From: an uncultured Muribaculaceae bacterium
Lineage (GTDB): Bacteria; Bacteroidota; Bacteroidia; Bacteroidales; Muribaculaceae
DNA length: 48,736 nt
Assembly: GCA_910584055.1 (NCBI GenBank)
Contig: CAJTZS010000029.1
Span: 1 to 48,736 of the forward strand
Reading direction: 5' to 3'
Below, piece by piece: positions 16,760 through 24,700 of the stretch (position 1 is the first letter of the stretch; every line of letters begins with the position of its first letter). The position numbers were made by a program, and so were the translations under genes. A model generated the notes under the pieces. The model was not told the origin of the DNA, made no database searches, and worked only from the letters and a program-made list of their open reading frames with translations.

Positions 16760-17341
16760 CTATGAGAGTTTCCTTATAATTCTTGCAGGATTACCGCCAA
16801 CAACGACATTGTCCGGCACATCTTTTGTTACCACTGCCCCGGCCGCTATTACAACATTATTACCGATGGTGACACCGGGAACAATCGTCACGCTCCCGCC
16901 TATCCACACGCTGTTGCCAATGACCACCGGCTCTGCCCATTCCGCGCCGGTGTTCCTTCGTTCAGGATCAAGGGGGTGACACGCCGTATAGATACTTACG
17001 TTAGGGCCTATAAAACAATTGTCGCCAATCCGGACTTCAGCCTCATCAAGAATCGTAAGATTGAAATTTGCAAAGAAATTCTCCCCTATATGAATATTAC
17101 ATCCGTAGTCGCACCTGAACGGCTGATTTACATGAAATCTCTCACCATAACCTCCAAGGATATCCCGTAGAATCTCTTTCATCCGATCCATCTCCGAGGG
17201 ACGTAGATTATTGAACTCCCATAACTTTTCCCGGGTTGCTCCAAGCATTTCAATAAATCGAGGATGCATCGCATCATAAACCTCACCGGAGAGCATCTTC
17301 CGCCATTCTCTCTCGAATATTCCGTTTTTTGACTCTTCCAT
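16760..17341 (-). CDS. Maltose/galactoside-type sugar O-acetyltransferase
   Basis: The 193-residue protein belongs to the hexapeptide-repeat O-acetyltransferases (Maa/LacA/NodL type). The N-terminal cap is seen as KMLSGEVYDAMHPRF. The left-handed beta-helix follows with repeated I-G-x-N-x turns, including the family signature YTACHPLDPERRNTG with the catalytic His and VWIGGSVTIVPGVTIG. It transfers acetyl from acetyl-CoA to a sugar hydroxyl in the cytoplasm. I choose the ATG at 17341. A TTG at 17383 would extend it but precedes the likely promoter, and the ATG at 17296 is another possibility. The -7 box ends only 4 bases upstream, so the message may be leaderless. Confidence 0.85.
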   Translation of the reverse strand: MEESKNGIFEREWRKMLSGEVYDAMHPRFIEMLGATREKLWEFNNLRPSEMDRMKEILRDILGGYGERFHVNQPFRCDYGCNIHIGENFFANFNLTILDEAEVRIGDNCFIGPNVSIYTACHPLDPERRNTGAEWAEPVVIGNSVWIGGSVTIVPGVTIGNNVVIAAGAVVTKDVPDNVVVGGNPARIIRKLS

Positions 17342-17345
17342 GTCG

Positions 17346-17353
17346 CAAAAATA
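17346..17353 (-). promoter_or_regulatory. -7 box before the acetyltransferase gene
   Basis: TATTTTTG on the minus strand ends 4 bases before the ATG at 17341. If used, transcription would start at or near the start codon. Confidence 0.45.
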
Positions 17354-17379
17354 CAAATTCAAACGACCAATAAAATTGT

Positions 17380-17565
17380 TCAATGGCGGTTTTCATTTAT
17401 TCGAGTGAGTGCCTCCACTGCGGAGATCTCCATGGGTTGACCATACTCATCCGCAACGACAACCTTTTCACCAAGTTTGGCTTTTTTTTCAAATAATGCT
17501 TTTTGTGCTTTCCGTATTCCCTCAGTTATTTTATCTGACAGGATTATTTTATCTTGTTCTGACAT
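17380..17565 (-). CDS. Small protein accompanying the zeta-like toxin gene
   Basis: This 61-residue charged protein (MSEQDKIILSDKITEGIRKA at the start) lies immediately after a zeta-type P-loop gene and overlaps the remnant of that gene's C-terminal frame by 22 bases. Small proteins like this commonly sit next to zeta-like genes in Bacteroidetes, and I infer it is the partner or antitoxin. It has a predicted helical first half and a short beta-like segment EKVVVADEYGQPMEI. It remains intact although the toxin gene is broken. Confidence 0.6.
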   Translation of the reverse strand: MSEQDKIILSDKITEGIRKAQKALFEKKAKLGEKVVVADEYGQPMEISAVEALTRINENRH

Positions 17566-18081
17566 GATTCTTCAATAGCTTTTAGTTTTATTTCGTCTAT
17601 GACCATTCCGTTTTTTACAATAGCCATTGTATTTTCGCTATTGTCATATAATTACCTCTCTGGCTATATTGTGTCCACCTTCTGCAACCCTGATAGCTAC
17701 TCGTTTTTCCGCCATTTCTGGCGATGGCAGCCAAAAGAAAAGTAAAACAACAGTGTAGCCCGCATCATGCGCACGATCAACTAATGATTTGTAACTTCTG
17801 GTGGCTAACGTTGTTTCTATCGCAAAAGTATCTTTACGCGAAAGCAGTAATTCAATGCGCTGCAACATCAATTTGCCGGCTTCGATAGCAACATCTTGAG
17901 GTCGGAAAGGTGATAATCCCTTGGCTATCTCATCGGCATTGACAAATTCGCGACATTGAAGCACTTCCGGTAGAACGACCATCGAGGCTGTCGTTTTTCC
18001 CGCGCCATTACATCCTGCTATAATATACAATATAGGTTTATCCACTATTGCTTCCGGTTTCAAGTTAACGGATTTGTCCAT
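17544..18081 (-). pseudogene. Zeta-toxin-like P-loop gene broken by an internal deletion
   Basis: The intact first part (17644-18081, 145 residues) has the P-loop IAGCNGAGKTT, FVNADEIAKGLSPF and FAIETTLATRSYKSLV, all typical of the zeta-toxin kinase family, and runs to GGHNIAREVII before TGA. The expected next segment (RRYYxGLKNLFxxYxP, about 24 residues) is absent. The family's following motif, YDNS, resumes at once in a different frame: 17648-17544 reads YDNSENTMAIVKNGMVIDEI and ends EESCQNKIK at a TAA. So a roughly 70-base deletion, not a multiple of three, has removed a segment and shifted the frame. Family members phosphorylate UDP-sugars or related substrates; this copy is probably inactive. 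Confidence 0.75.
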
Positions 18082-18113
18082 ATACTTAAAGCGTATAATT
18101 AATCCTTACAACG

Positions 18114-18121
18114 CAAAGATA
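18114..18121 (-). promoter_or_regulatory. -7 box of the zeta-like gene
   Basis: TATCTTTG on the minus strand is a perfect -7 box, 32 bases before the ATG at 18081. A matching -33 element is not obvious. Confidence 0.5.
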
Positions 18122-18197
18122 CAACAAATTTCTGATATATAGAGTTGTAAAGTTGAGAAATCTTGCATCCTTGATTGCATGCGTGCAATCATTAACT

Positions 18198-18302
18198 TAA
18201 GTTTTAAATTTCAGTATATGGAATAAATTGATTAATTTTGCAAATGCCTTAGAAGGAGACGCCGGGTATTGCTGCAGCCCTCAAACAGGCCCGGATTCAG
18301 TT
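18198..18302 (+). promoter_or_regulatory. gdx promoter and leader
   Basis: TAATTTTG (18233-18240) is a perfect -7 box. The leader of about 56 bases contains a possible stem CCGGG (near 18261) with CCCGG (near 18291). A related copy of this whole segment, including the first ten codons of gdx, recurs at 20449-20605. A guanidine riboswitch would make sense here, but none of the known guanidine classes is recognised. Confidence 0.55.
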
Positions 18303-18626
18303 ATGAATTGGATAATTCTGATTGTAGCCGGCTTCTGCGAAGTCGGCTTCACTTATTGCCTCGGACGGGCAAAATCCGCTGAAGGTCTCCCGTGGTGGGG
18401 ATGGATAACCGGATTCCTTGTTTTCACAATCATCAGTATGGGATTGCTGGCGAAGGCCACGCAGAGTTTGCCGATAGGCACAGCCTATGCAGTATGGACA
18501 GGTATTGGCGCGATAGGCACCGTATTAGTCGGCATATTCTTCTTCCACGAACCCGCCACTTTCTGGCGGCTGTTTTTCATCTTTACATTGGTCTCATCAA
18601 TCATCGGACTAAAAATTGTTTCATAA
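18303..18626 (+). CDS. gdx: SMR exporter of the Gdx (SugE) type
   Basis: This 107-residue protein has four membrane helices. The essential Glu (residue 13, in GFCEVGFTYCLG) is present. The subtype signature SLPIGTAYAVWTGIGAIGTV matches Gdx/SugE, which export guanidinium, rather than EmrE multidrug pumps. It ends with IIGLKIVS as in that group. The ATG at 18303 gives the expected length; an upstream in-frame extension from 18228 would overlap the promoter. The Nim-like gene starts 4 bases after the stop, so the two form an operon. Confidence 0.88.
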   Translation: MNWIILIVAGFCEVGFTYCLGRAKSAEGLPWWGWITGFLVFTIISMGLLAKATQSLPIGTAYAVWTGIGAIGTVLVGIFFFHEPATFWRLFFIFTLVSSIIGLKIVS

Positions 18627-18629
18627 GTC

Positions 18630-19115
18630 ATGGAATTTAGAAAAATGAGGCGTTTCCGTCAACAACTGACAGAGAAGGATTGTGAGCAGATACTTGCTGC
18701 CGCCACAGCCGGAACACTCGCTTTATCAGGTGACAACGGTTATCCGTATGCTGTGCCCATCAGTCATGTATATGACAATGGTAAATTGTTTTTTCACAGT
18801 GCGCTTTCAGGGCACAAGGTAGACGCCATCAGAAATTGCGACAAAGCTTCGTTCTGTGTCATAGCGGCGGATGATGTGCATCCGTCGGAGTTCACAACTT
18901 ATTTCAAAAGCGTGATCGCCTTCGGTAGGATTCACATCGTAGAAGAAGAGGATGAGCGGCTACGTGCAGCGGAATTACTCGGTGAAAGATTCAATCCATG
19001 CGACACAGAAGGATTGAAAAAAGAGATAGATAAATTCTTCTCTCACATGCTCATTCTCCGTATGGATGTCGAGCATCTGACCGGAAAGGAGGCAATTGAG
19101 CTTGCGAGTATGTAG
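18630..19115 (+). CDS. Nim-like pyridoxamine-phosphate-oxidase-family flavoprotein
   Basis: This 161-residue protein matches the Nim/COG3467 group of split-barrel flavin-binding proteins: MRRFRQQLTEKDCEQIL at the start, then GDNGYPYAVPISHVYDNG, LFFHSALSGHKVDAI, and FTTYFKSVIAFGRIHIVEE. Nim proteins reduce 5-nitroimidazoles in some Bacteroides, but many relatives do not give resistance, so only the family is claimed. It begins 4 bases after gdx. It is probably cytoplasmic and probably binds FMN. Confidence 0.83.
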   Translation: MEFRKMRRFRQQLTEKDCEQILAAATAGTLALSGDNGYPYAVPISHVYDNGKLFFHSALSGHKVDAIRNCDKASFCVIAADDVHPSEFTTYFKSVIAFGRIHIVEEEDERLRAAELLGERFNPCDTEGLKKEIDKFFSHMLILRMDVEHLTGKEAIELASM

Positions 19116-19183
19116 TGCACATAATCGAGGTCGAAGTCGTAACCTCCCAACGAAGCCTTTGAGATGTAGGTTGTAATTGGGTT

Positions 19184-19211
19184 GTGGCATGGCTTAATCT
19201 TGCTATGCCAC
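19184..19211. other. Hairpin downstream of the gdx-nim operon
   Basis: GTGGCATGGC (19184-19193) pairs with GCTATGCCAC (19202-19211) except for one mismatch. No T-run follows, so it is only a possible terminator or mRNA-end stabiliser. Confidence 0.4.
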
Positions 19212-19267
19212 AAAAGTATATGGGTATATTCGCCGAGGAAAAGACGTGAAAAGTCGCAGAAATTTCG

Positions 19268-19275
19268 TAGCTTTG
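19268..19275 (+). promoter_or_regulatory. -7 box of the DUF3800 gene
   Basis: TAGCTTTG fits the -7 consensus and lies 15 bases before the ATG at 19291. Confidence 0.5.
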
Positions 19276-19290
19276 TAATCGTTTTAAGAA

Positions 19291-20043
19291 ATGGCAAGTA
19301 AACCGAAATACAATCTATATATAGATGAATGTGGCGACCATTATCTCACCACATACGACCGTAATTTTCCAATATTTACCCTCTGCGGCATATTAGTGCC
19401 GGTCAATAAAGTAAATACATTCCAAGCTGCGGTTGATAAATTGAAACAGGAATTTTGGCAGACAACAGATGTAATACTTCATTCACGCGATATAAGAAAA
19501 TGCGAGAAGCATTTTCAAATTTTGTTTGATAATGAAATCAAACAACGGTTTTATAAGCGTGTGAATGAATTGCTTGCACAACAAGGCATTTATGTTATCG
19601 TCTGCTGCTCGGTGTTGAAAGAAAACTGCATCAGCAAACATGGTGTCGATGCAGACGTTTACGGCACGGCATTAAAGTATGTGCTTCAACGAAGCATATT
19701 TTGTATAGATGATATAGACCCCGAAGGAGGAAAGATAAATATTATAGTGGAAAGGCGCGGTAAACGAGAAGATGCAGCGTTGACAAACTATTATAACCGT
19801 CTGCGTGTAACCGGGATGCACTATGTAAGTCCTGAAAGATTGGCAGACCATATGGGGCATTTTGGATTCAGCGAAAAAAAAGAGAATGTGTTTGGTCTGC
19901 AAGTGGCGGATTTTATAGCCTACCCAATATCCCGTCACGTCCTTGCTCCCGAAAGACCCAATCCGGCATTTGATGTAATAGCACCGAATATCTATGCAAG
20001 CGGCGGTAAACTGTTGGGATTGAAAATATTTCCCGATAAATAA
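19291..20043 (+). CDS. DUF3800-family protein
   Basis: This 250-residue protein fits the DUF3800 family: an N-terminal YIDECGDH motif (usually DESG), a central IVERRGKREDAALTNYYN block, and a late GLQVADFIAYPISRHV block. Members are thought to have an RNase H-like fold and occur often in accessory DNA. The function is unknown. The acidic residues in YIDEC, ERRGKRED and QVAD could form a metal site; that is an inference. It stands alone, with its own -7 box. The terminator at its end is orientated mainly for the opposite strand. Confidence 0.8.
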   Translation: MASKPKYNLYIDECGDHYLTTYDRNFPIFTLCGILVPVNKVNTFQAAVDKLKQEFWQTTDVILHSRDIRKCEKHFQILFDNEIKQRFYKRVNELLAQQGIYVIVCCSVLKENCISKHGVDADVYGTALKYVLQRSIFCIDDIDPEGGKINIIVERRGKREDAALTNYYNRLRVTGMHYVSPERLADHMGHFGFSEKKENVFGLQVADFIAYPISRHVLAPERPNPAFDVIAPNIYASGGKLLGLKIFPDK

Positions 20044-20071
20044 AAAAAGGGTGCTCTAACGAGCACCCTTT
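20042..20071 (-). terminator. Rho-independent terminator, stronger on the minus strand
   Basis: The stem GGGTGCTC (20049-20056) pairs with GAGCACCC (20061-20068) around a TAAC loop. On the minus strand it is followed by seven T (20042-20048); on the plus strand only three T follow. It can serve the DUF3800 gene weakly and the minus-strand small RNA strongly. Confidence 0.8.
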
Positions 20072-20150
20072 CCGACCGGGGACACCCCAGCCCCTAAAAT
20101 CGTTGCTTTCGCACTCGAAGTATTTCTTTGATGGGGAAACTACCCATTTG
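20042..20150 (-). ncRNA. Candidate small RNA of about 105-110 bases
   Basis: A minus-strand promoter (20157-20188) and a strong terminator (20042-20071) bracket a non-coding stretch of about 109 bases. Reading along the minus strand, it forms ATGGG...CCCAT, CTTCG-AGTG-CGAAAG, GGGG-TGT-CCCC, and then the terminator hairpin. No convincing reading frame is present and no known RNA family is recognised. Transcription is predicted from signals only. Confidence 0.5.
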
Positions 20151-20156
20151 GTAATG

Positions 20157-20188
20157 CAAAATTAGCGATAATTTTCTTACCTACAAAA
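20157..20188 (-). promoter_or_regulatory. Promoter of the candidate small RNA
   Basis: On the minus strand TTTTG (20184-20188) is followed after exactly 19 bases by TAATTTTG (20157-20164), a consensus Bacteroidetes promoter. Confidence 0.65.
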
Positions 20189-20228
20189 TATCAACGCAAA
20201 ATTTTGAGAAAAGTTTGTTAACCGACAT

Positions 20229-20281
20229 AAAAAGGGCCGGTTTTCGCCGACCTTTGGAGGGTCTGGAGGCTTTCGAGCCTC
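20229..20281 (-). terminator. Hairpins and T-run after the 42-residue frame
   Basis: On the minus strand GAGGCT-CGAA-AGCCTC (20266-20281) is followed by a second stem built on GG-CGG/CCG-CC (about 20234-20252) and then a five-T run (20229-20233). This fits a minus-strand terminator. Confidence 0.45.
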
Positions 20282-20408
20282 AATAGTGGCGGAACACGTG
20301 GCCGTTATCCATATGATAGTCGCAAATGAACAGGCGAGAAAAGGCGGAGTATCCGGCATCATCGAAGTAGGTTGAGAGGTCGACCATTATGCGGTAGTGG
20401 AGTGGCAT
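20280..20408 (-). CDS. Possible 42-residue protein or gene remnant
   Basis: A minus-strand frame starts at ATG 20408 and reads MPLHYRIMVDLSTYFDDAGY, then SAFSRLFICDYHMDNG, ending HVFRHY. Its sequence looks like real protein (ordered hydrophobic and charged residues) and a hairpin with a T-run follows. The frame is open upstream for about 20 more codons, up to the edge of the duplicated gdx leader, so it may be the tail of a gene cut by that insertion. No family is recognised. Confidence 0.35.
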   Translation of the reverse strand: MPLHYRIMVDLSTYFDDAGYSAFSRLFICDYHMDNGHVFRHY

Positions 20409-20448
20409 ACATCGACATAATGCCGAGCATAGCCTTATTGTATCTGCA

Positions 20449-20605
20449 TTGAGTTTTAGATTTCAGTATATGTGATAAATTGATTAACTTTGCAACGCCT
20501 CAGAAGGAGACGCAGGATATTGCTACAGCCCTCAAATAGGCTCTAATTCAGCTATGAATTGGATAATTCTGATTGTAGCCGGCATTGTTAGTCGGCATAA
20601 ATTAC
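20449..20605 (+). repeat. Second, decayed copy of the gdx promoter, leader and first codons
   Basis: This segment aligns with about 18198-18354, with scattered substitutions and small gaps. Twenty-four or more bases around the start codon (ATGAATTGGATAATTCTGAT onward) are unchanged. After ten gdx codons (MNWIILIVAG) the match breaks down and a stop follows. The -7 box is intact as TAACTTTG (20485-20492), but the CCGGG/CCCGG stem of copy 1 is not preserved. It lies directly upstream of sbcD. Confidence 0.8.
20485..20492 (+). promoter_or_regulatory. -7 box likely driving sbcDC
   Basis: TAACTTTG fits the consensus and lies inside the duplicated gdx leader. It is the only clear plus-strand promoter seen before sbcD (ATG at 20614). 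Confidence 0.55.
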
Positions 20606-20613
20606 TCACTTAG

Positions 20614-21783
20614 ATGAAAATCCTCCACACCTCCGACTGGCATCTCGGCCATGTATTGTACAATTATGACAGGCACGTCGAGCAACGGCATATGCTGGAG
20701 CAGGTTGTCGATATAGTAAGGGATGAACGTCCCGACGTGTTCTTATTGTGTGGAGACATCTATCACACCACGCAGCCGTCGGCGAGCGTACAGCGGATGT
20801 TTGCCGACACAATGGTAGAGATACATTCCGCTTGCCCGGAGATGCAAATCTTCATCACCGCAGGCAACCATGACAGCGCATCACGCCATGAAATATTCTC
20901 CACACCCTGGCGTGCCCTCAATGTCACAACTGTCGGAAGCGTTGACTCTTCAAATCTTGATTCCCTGATATTTGAAATAAGCAACAAATGCTTTGTAATC
21001 GCTGTCCCGTATTGCCATGAACGGAATATGCCGGATAGCTTGTTCCAACAGTTGCTTGATCGCGCCGCTGAAATGAATTCGGAGAATCTTCCGGTATTAA
21101 TGATGGCGCACACCGCTGTCTCCGGATGCGACTTCAAAGGTCATGAAGAAATGTCCGAAACGATGATTGGAGGCATTGATTCTATAAACATCCATGATTT
21201 CGGCACCGGCTATGATTACCTTGCATTAGGGCATATACACCATGGGCAGACTATCAAGGGAAGCAAGGGGAGAGCCAGATACTCCGGTTCTCCCCTTCCA
21301 GTCTCTTTTGATGAGGAATATCCTCACAGTGTTTCAATTGTGGAAATATCCGATAAAGAATCCAAACCCGGAATTAGGGAAAGATTCATAGAGAATAAAC
21401 TTCCATTGGTATCATTGCCTGCCGATGGATATTCTTCTTTTGATAAAGCAATTGAGTTATTAAAGGCTTTTCCTGATGAGACTGAAGCATACATAAGACT
21501 CAATGTAGAAATATCTGATTTCCTTCCTCATCTTGCAAGGGAAGAAGCATTGGCGACGGCTCGCGAAAAGAGATGCCGGTTCTGTCATATTAATGCCGTA
21601 AGGAAATGTAACACCGAAGAACATGACTTACATAACTCTTTATCTATAGGAGAATTAAAGAAAATGTCTCCGTTCAAAATAGCTGAAAAATTCGCTGATG
21701 AAAAGGGTATAATAATCGGTGAAGATGTGAGATCGTTGCTTAAAGAGATTATTGAAAATATAAATGAGGAGGAAAGAGAATGA
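20614..21783 (+). CDS. sbcD: Exonuclease subunit SbcD (Mre11-like)
   Basis: This 389-residue protein carries the calcineurin-type phosphoesterase motifs of Mre11/SbcD in order: HTSDWHLGH, LLCGDIYHTTQPS, TAGNHDSASRHEIF, MAHTAVSG, and LALGHIHHGQ, all metal-binding segments. With SbcC it cuts hairpins and blocked double-strand ends in DNA repair. The end of the gene overlaps sbcC by 4 bases (ATGA), so translation is coupled. The promoter seems to come from the duplicated gdx leader. Confidence 0.95.
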   Translation: MKILHTSDWHLGHVLYNYDRHVEQRHMLEQVVDIVRDERPDVFLLCGDIYHTTQPSASVQRMFADTMVEIHSACPEMQIFITAGNHDSASRHEIFSTPWRALNVTTVGSVDSSNLDSLIFEISNKCFVIAVPYCHERNMPDSLFQQLLDRAAEMNSENLPVLMMAHTAVSGCDFKGHEEMSETMIGGIDSINIHDFGTGYDYLALGHIHHGQTIKGSKGRARYSGSPLPVSFDEEYPHSVSIVEISDKESKPGIRERFIENKLPLVSLPADGYSSFDKAIELLKAFPDETEAYIRLNVEISDFLPHLAREEALATAREKRCRFCHINAVRKCNTEEHDLHNSLSIGELKKMSPFKIAEKFADEKGIIIGEDVRSLLKEIIENINEEERE

Positions 21784-24700
21784 GATTATTGAAACTTACC
21801 ATACACAATATGGCTTCCATTGGAGATGCAATAATCGATTTCACTCAATCTCCACTCTCCGACAGCGAAGTATTTTTGATATCCGGCAAGACTGGTTCCG
21901 GCAAGTCAACGATTCTCGATTGTATTTGCCTCCCTCTCTATGGAACTGCCCCGCGCTTCAAAAATACAAAAATAAACGGCACAACTTCCGATGCAAAAGG
22001 TGATGAAGCCATCAATGTTAATGATCCCCGGCAAATTCTACGGAGAAATACCGGAGAAGGGTTTTCCGAGCTTGAATTCACGGGCAATAATGGAATAAAC
22101 TATATAGCCCGCTGGGGCATCCAACGATCACGTAAAAAGATTGAAGGGAGGTTGCAGAAAAAGAACTGGTCACTCGAGAACATCAATAAAAAAATTACAC
22201 TTACTAAAGACGCAGACATACAACAGGAGATTTCTGAAGCTGTAGGCCTTGATTTCAATCAGTTCTGCCGAACTGTTATGCTTGCGCAAGGAGATTTCAC
22301 ACGTTTCCTCAACAGCAACGATAACGACAAAAGCGAAATTCTTAGCAAAATCACCGGCACTGAGATATACTCTAAAATCGGAATAAAGATTTTCGAGCGT
22401 TTCAAGACGGAAGAAAACACCTTAAACGCACTGAAATTAAAGATTGAAGGAGTTACCGTTCTCGGAGATGATGAAATAACAGAGAAAAAGTGTGCGTTAA
22501 ATAGAATTGATACTGATAACAACTCTTTGCAGGAGAGGCTGAAATCCGAATCAGAACTTCTTGAACTGCTCAAGTCTCAAAAAGACAAATCCTTGACAAT
22601 CCAAGACCTTACTTCGAGAATCAACAATCTGGCAAAAGACTTCAGCTCATTATTGGTGTCGCGCAACATTTCTGCCACCGAGATAGTTGCCTTCACAAAC
22701 GAAATGCAGGCAAAATCCGAGGATATCAAAATGATGGAGAACTGCAAGAACATTTTCGATGAAGTTGAAAACATAATACATGATGCGCAACGAATAAACT
22801 CCATCAACACCGATATTCTTAATGAAAAGAAAGTTATAGCAGATAGATCCAAAGAACTGGAAGAAAAAGTTTTACCGAAAAAAGCTGCTCATGAGAAAGA
22901 CATAAAAATCCTGGATATACAACTTGCTGACATTGATAAGACTGTTGACAGATTAAAAGCGGAACTTGATTCCTTGGGTATTGACAATTTAAGAAAGGAG
23001 AAAGATCTCGCCACCGAGCGACGCGTGGAATTGCAAAATCTTTCAATCTTGATTCAGAACTACGAAGACATAGCCGAGAGAATTGAGAAGGAAAAAATTG
23101 ATAATGCTGCTAACGAGAAGCATCTTCGTGAAATTTCCATAAAACGCAGCAATCTAAATGAGCCGCTCAGACTGGCTGAAGAAAGGCTACGTCTTTACAA
23201 AGATATATACGACAAACTGTTTGCTTCAAGTGAAAAGATTCTCGGAAACATTAGAAATTCATTAAATATCGGTGATATATGCCCACTCTGCCGGCAGAAG
23301 ATATTGGAGAATCTTCCGGCCGAATCCGAAATAAAAGAGATGATAAAAAGCCACAAGTATGAACTCGATAAAGCACAGAAGGAGAGAAACAAGCTCAATG
23401 ATGAAATCATCTCGATCGAAGCAGAAATAAAAACTTTTGAAAAAACAATCGAAAAGAATCGAAAAAGACTCGAGGAAGACAATTCATTGACTGAGGCTTT
23501 AAGGAAAGTGAGGATTAAAAGTGAGGCTTTGGATATAGATCATGATAATGTTGATATTAAATCTGCTATTCATGATGAAACAAATTTGCTTTCCGAGAAA
23601 ATCAATGCGACCTCCCGTTTGATTAAATCTGCTGAACTCCTGGAAAAGGAATTAAAATCATGTAATGACAACCGGAAGCAACTTTCGGATTCCATTCAAA
23701 CGAAGAAAGAGAAGCTTACAGAAGTCAAAATAAGAATCGAGACTATCAATACTCAAAATAACGCCGCCTCTTTAAACATTATAAAAACCGCCAACGAGAT
23801 TCACAGTCTGCGGGAAGGAATACGGTCAAGGCTGGGAAATTCCGCATATCGGGAATCGTTTGAAAAAGATATAGACATAACGTGCCGCCATATAAAAGAA
23901 GATGCCGACAAATACAATGCATTGACTAAAAAAATAGAAAACCTGCAAACAATTATAGACAAAAGACAAAACGCCCTCGAATCACTCGATAGCGTTATCG
24001 AAGCCATCAATTCCCAATTGCCGGAATATATACCGGATGCTGACGCATCGCCATTGAATGGTGTTAAAGATCTCCATAAATTCGCCACTGATTTATTAAT
24101 GGAAATCTCAGCTGCTTGTAAAGGATTGAATGACAGCAAAGAGAGCTTAGTTAAGATTGAGGCCGACCTTGAAGATATCAAGGAATGCCGCGAAAACGAT
24201 GATTTGTCTTTCGAATCCACCATGCTTCGGATGGAAACAATAAAAGAGCGCATCCGGGAGAATGATACAAAGAAAGGAGCCATTGAAACCGAGCTGAAGC
24301 TGAATGACGGTCAGGTAAAAAAGCTTGGCAACCTAATCGGAGAACACAAAAAACAGGGTAAGATACTTGACAGATGGAAGATACTTTATGATATGTTTGG
24401 AGACAGCGAAGGGAAAAAATTCCGTAAGATTGCCCAAAGCTATATCCTTGCCGAATTGATCCATTCTGCCAATCATTATATGAGAAGCCTCTCCGACAGA
24501 TACAGGCTTCGAGTGGAGCCGGGCACATTCGTGATCCAGGTTGAAGACGCCTGGCAAGGATATACTGTTCGTTCTGCCGCAACTATATCCGGAGGCGAGA
24601 GTTTTTTGGTATCGCTTTCACTGGCACTTGCACTCAGCGACATAGGAAGCAGTTTTTCGGTAGACACCCTTTTTATAGACGAAGGTTTCGGATCCTTGAG

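Noticed and set aside
18241..18302. Known guanidine riboswitch (ykkC, mini-ykkC or ykkC-III)
   Set aside because: The leader lacks the conserved motifs of each class that I could check, including the paired ACGR loops of mini-ykkC.
19184..19211. Classical terminator after the Nim-like gene
   Set aside because: The stem is good but no T-run follows on either strand, so it is listed only as a hairpin.
20177..20362. Minus-strand 61-codon frame overlapping the 42-residue frame
   Set aside because: It is in a different frame, rich in Pro and Cys without order, and runs through the hairpins; the 42-residue frame looks more protein-like.
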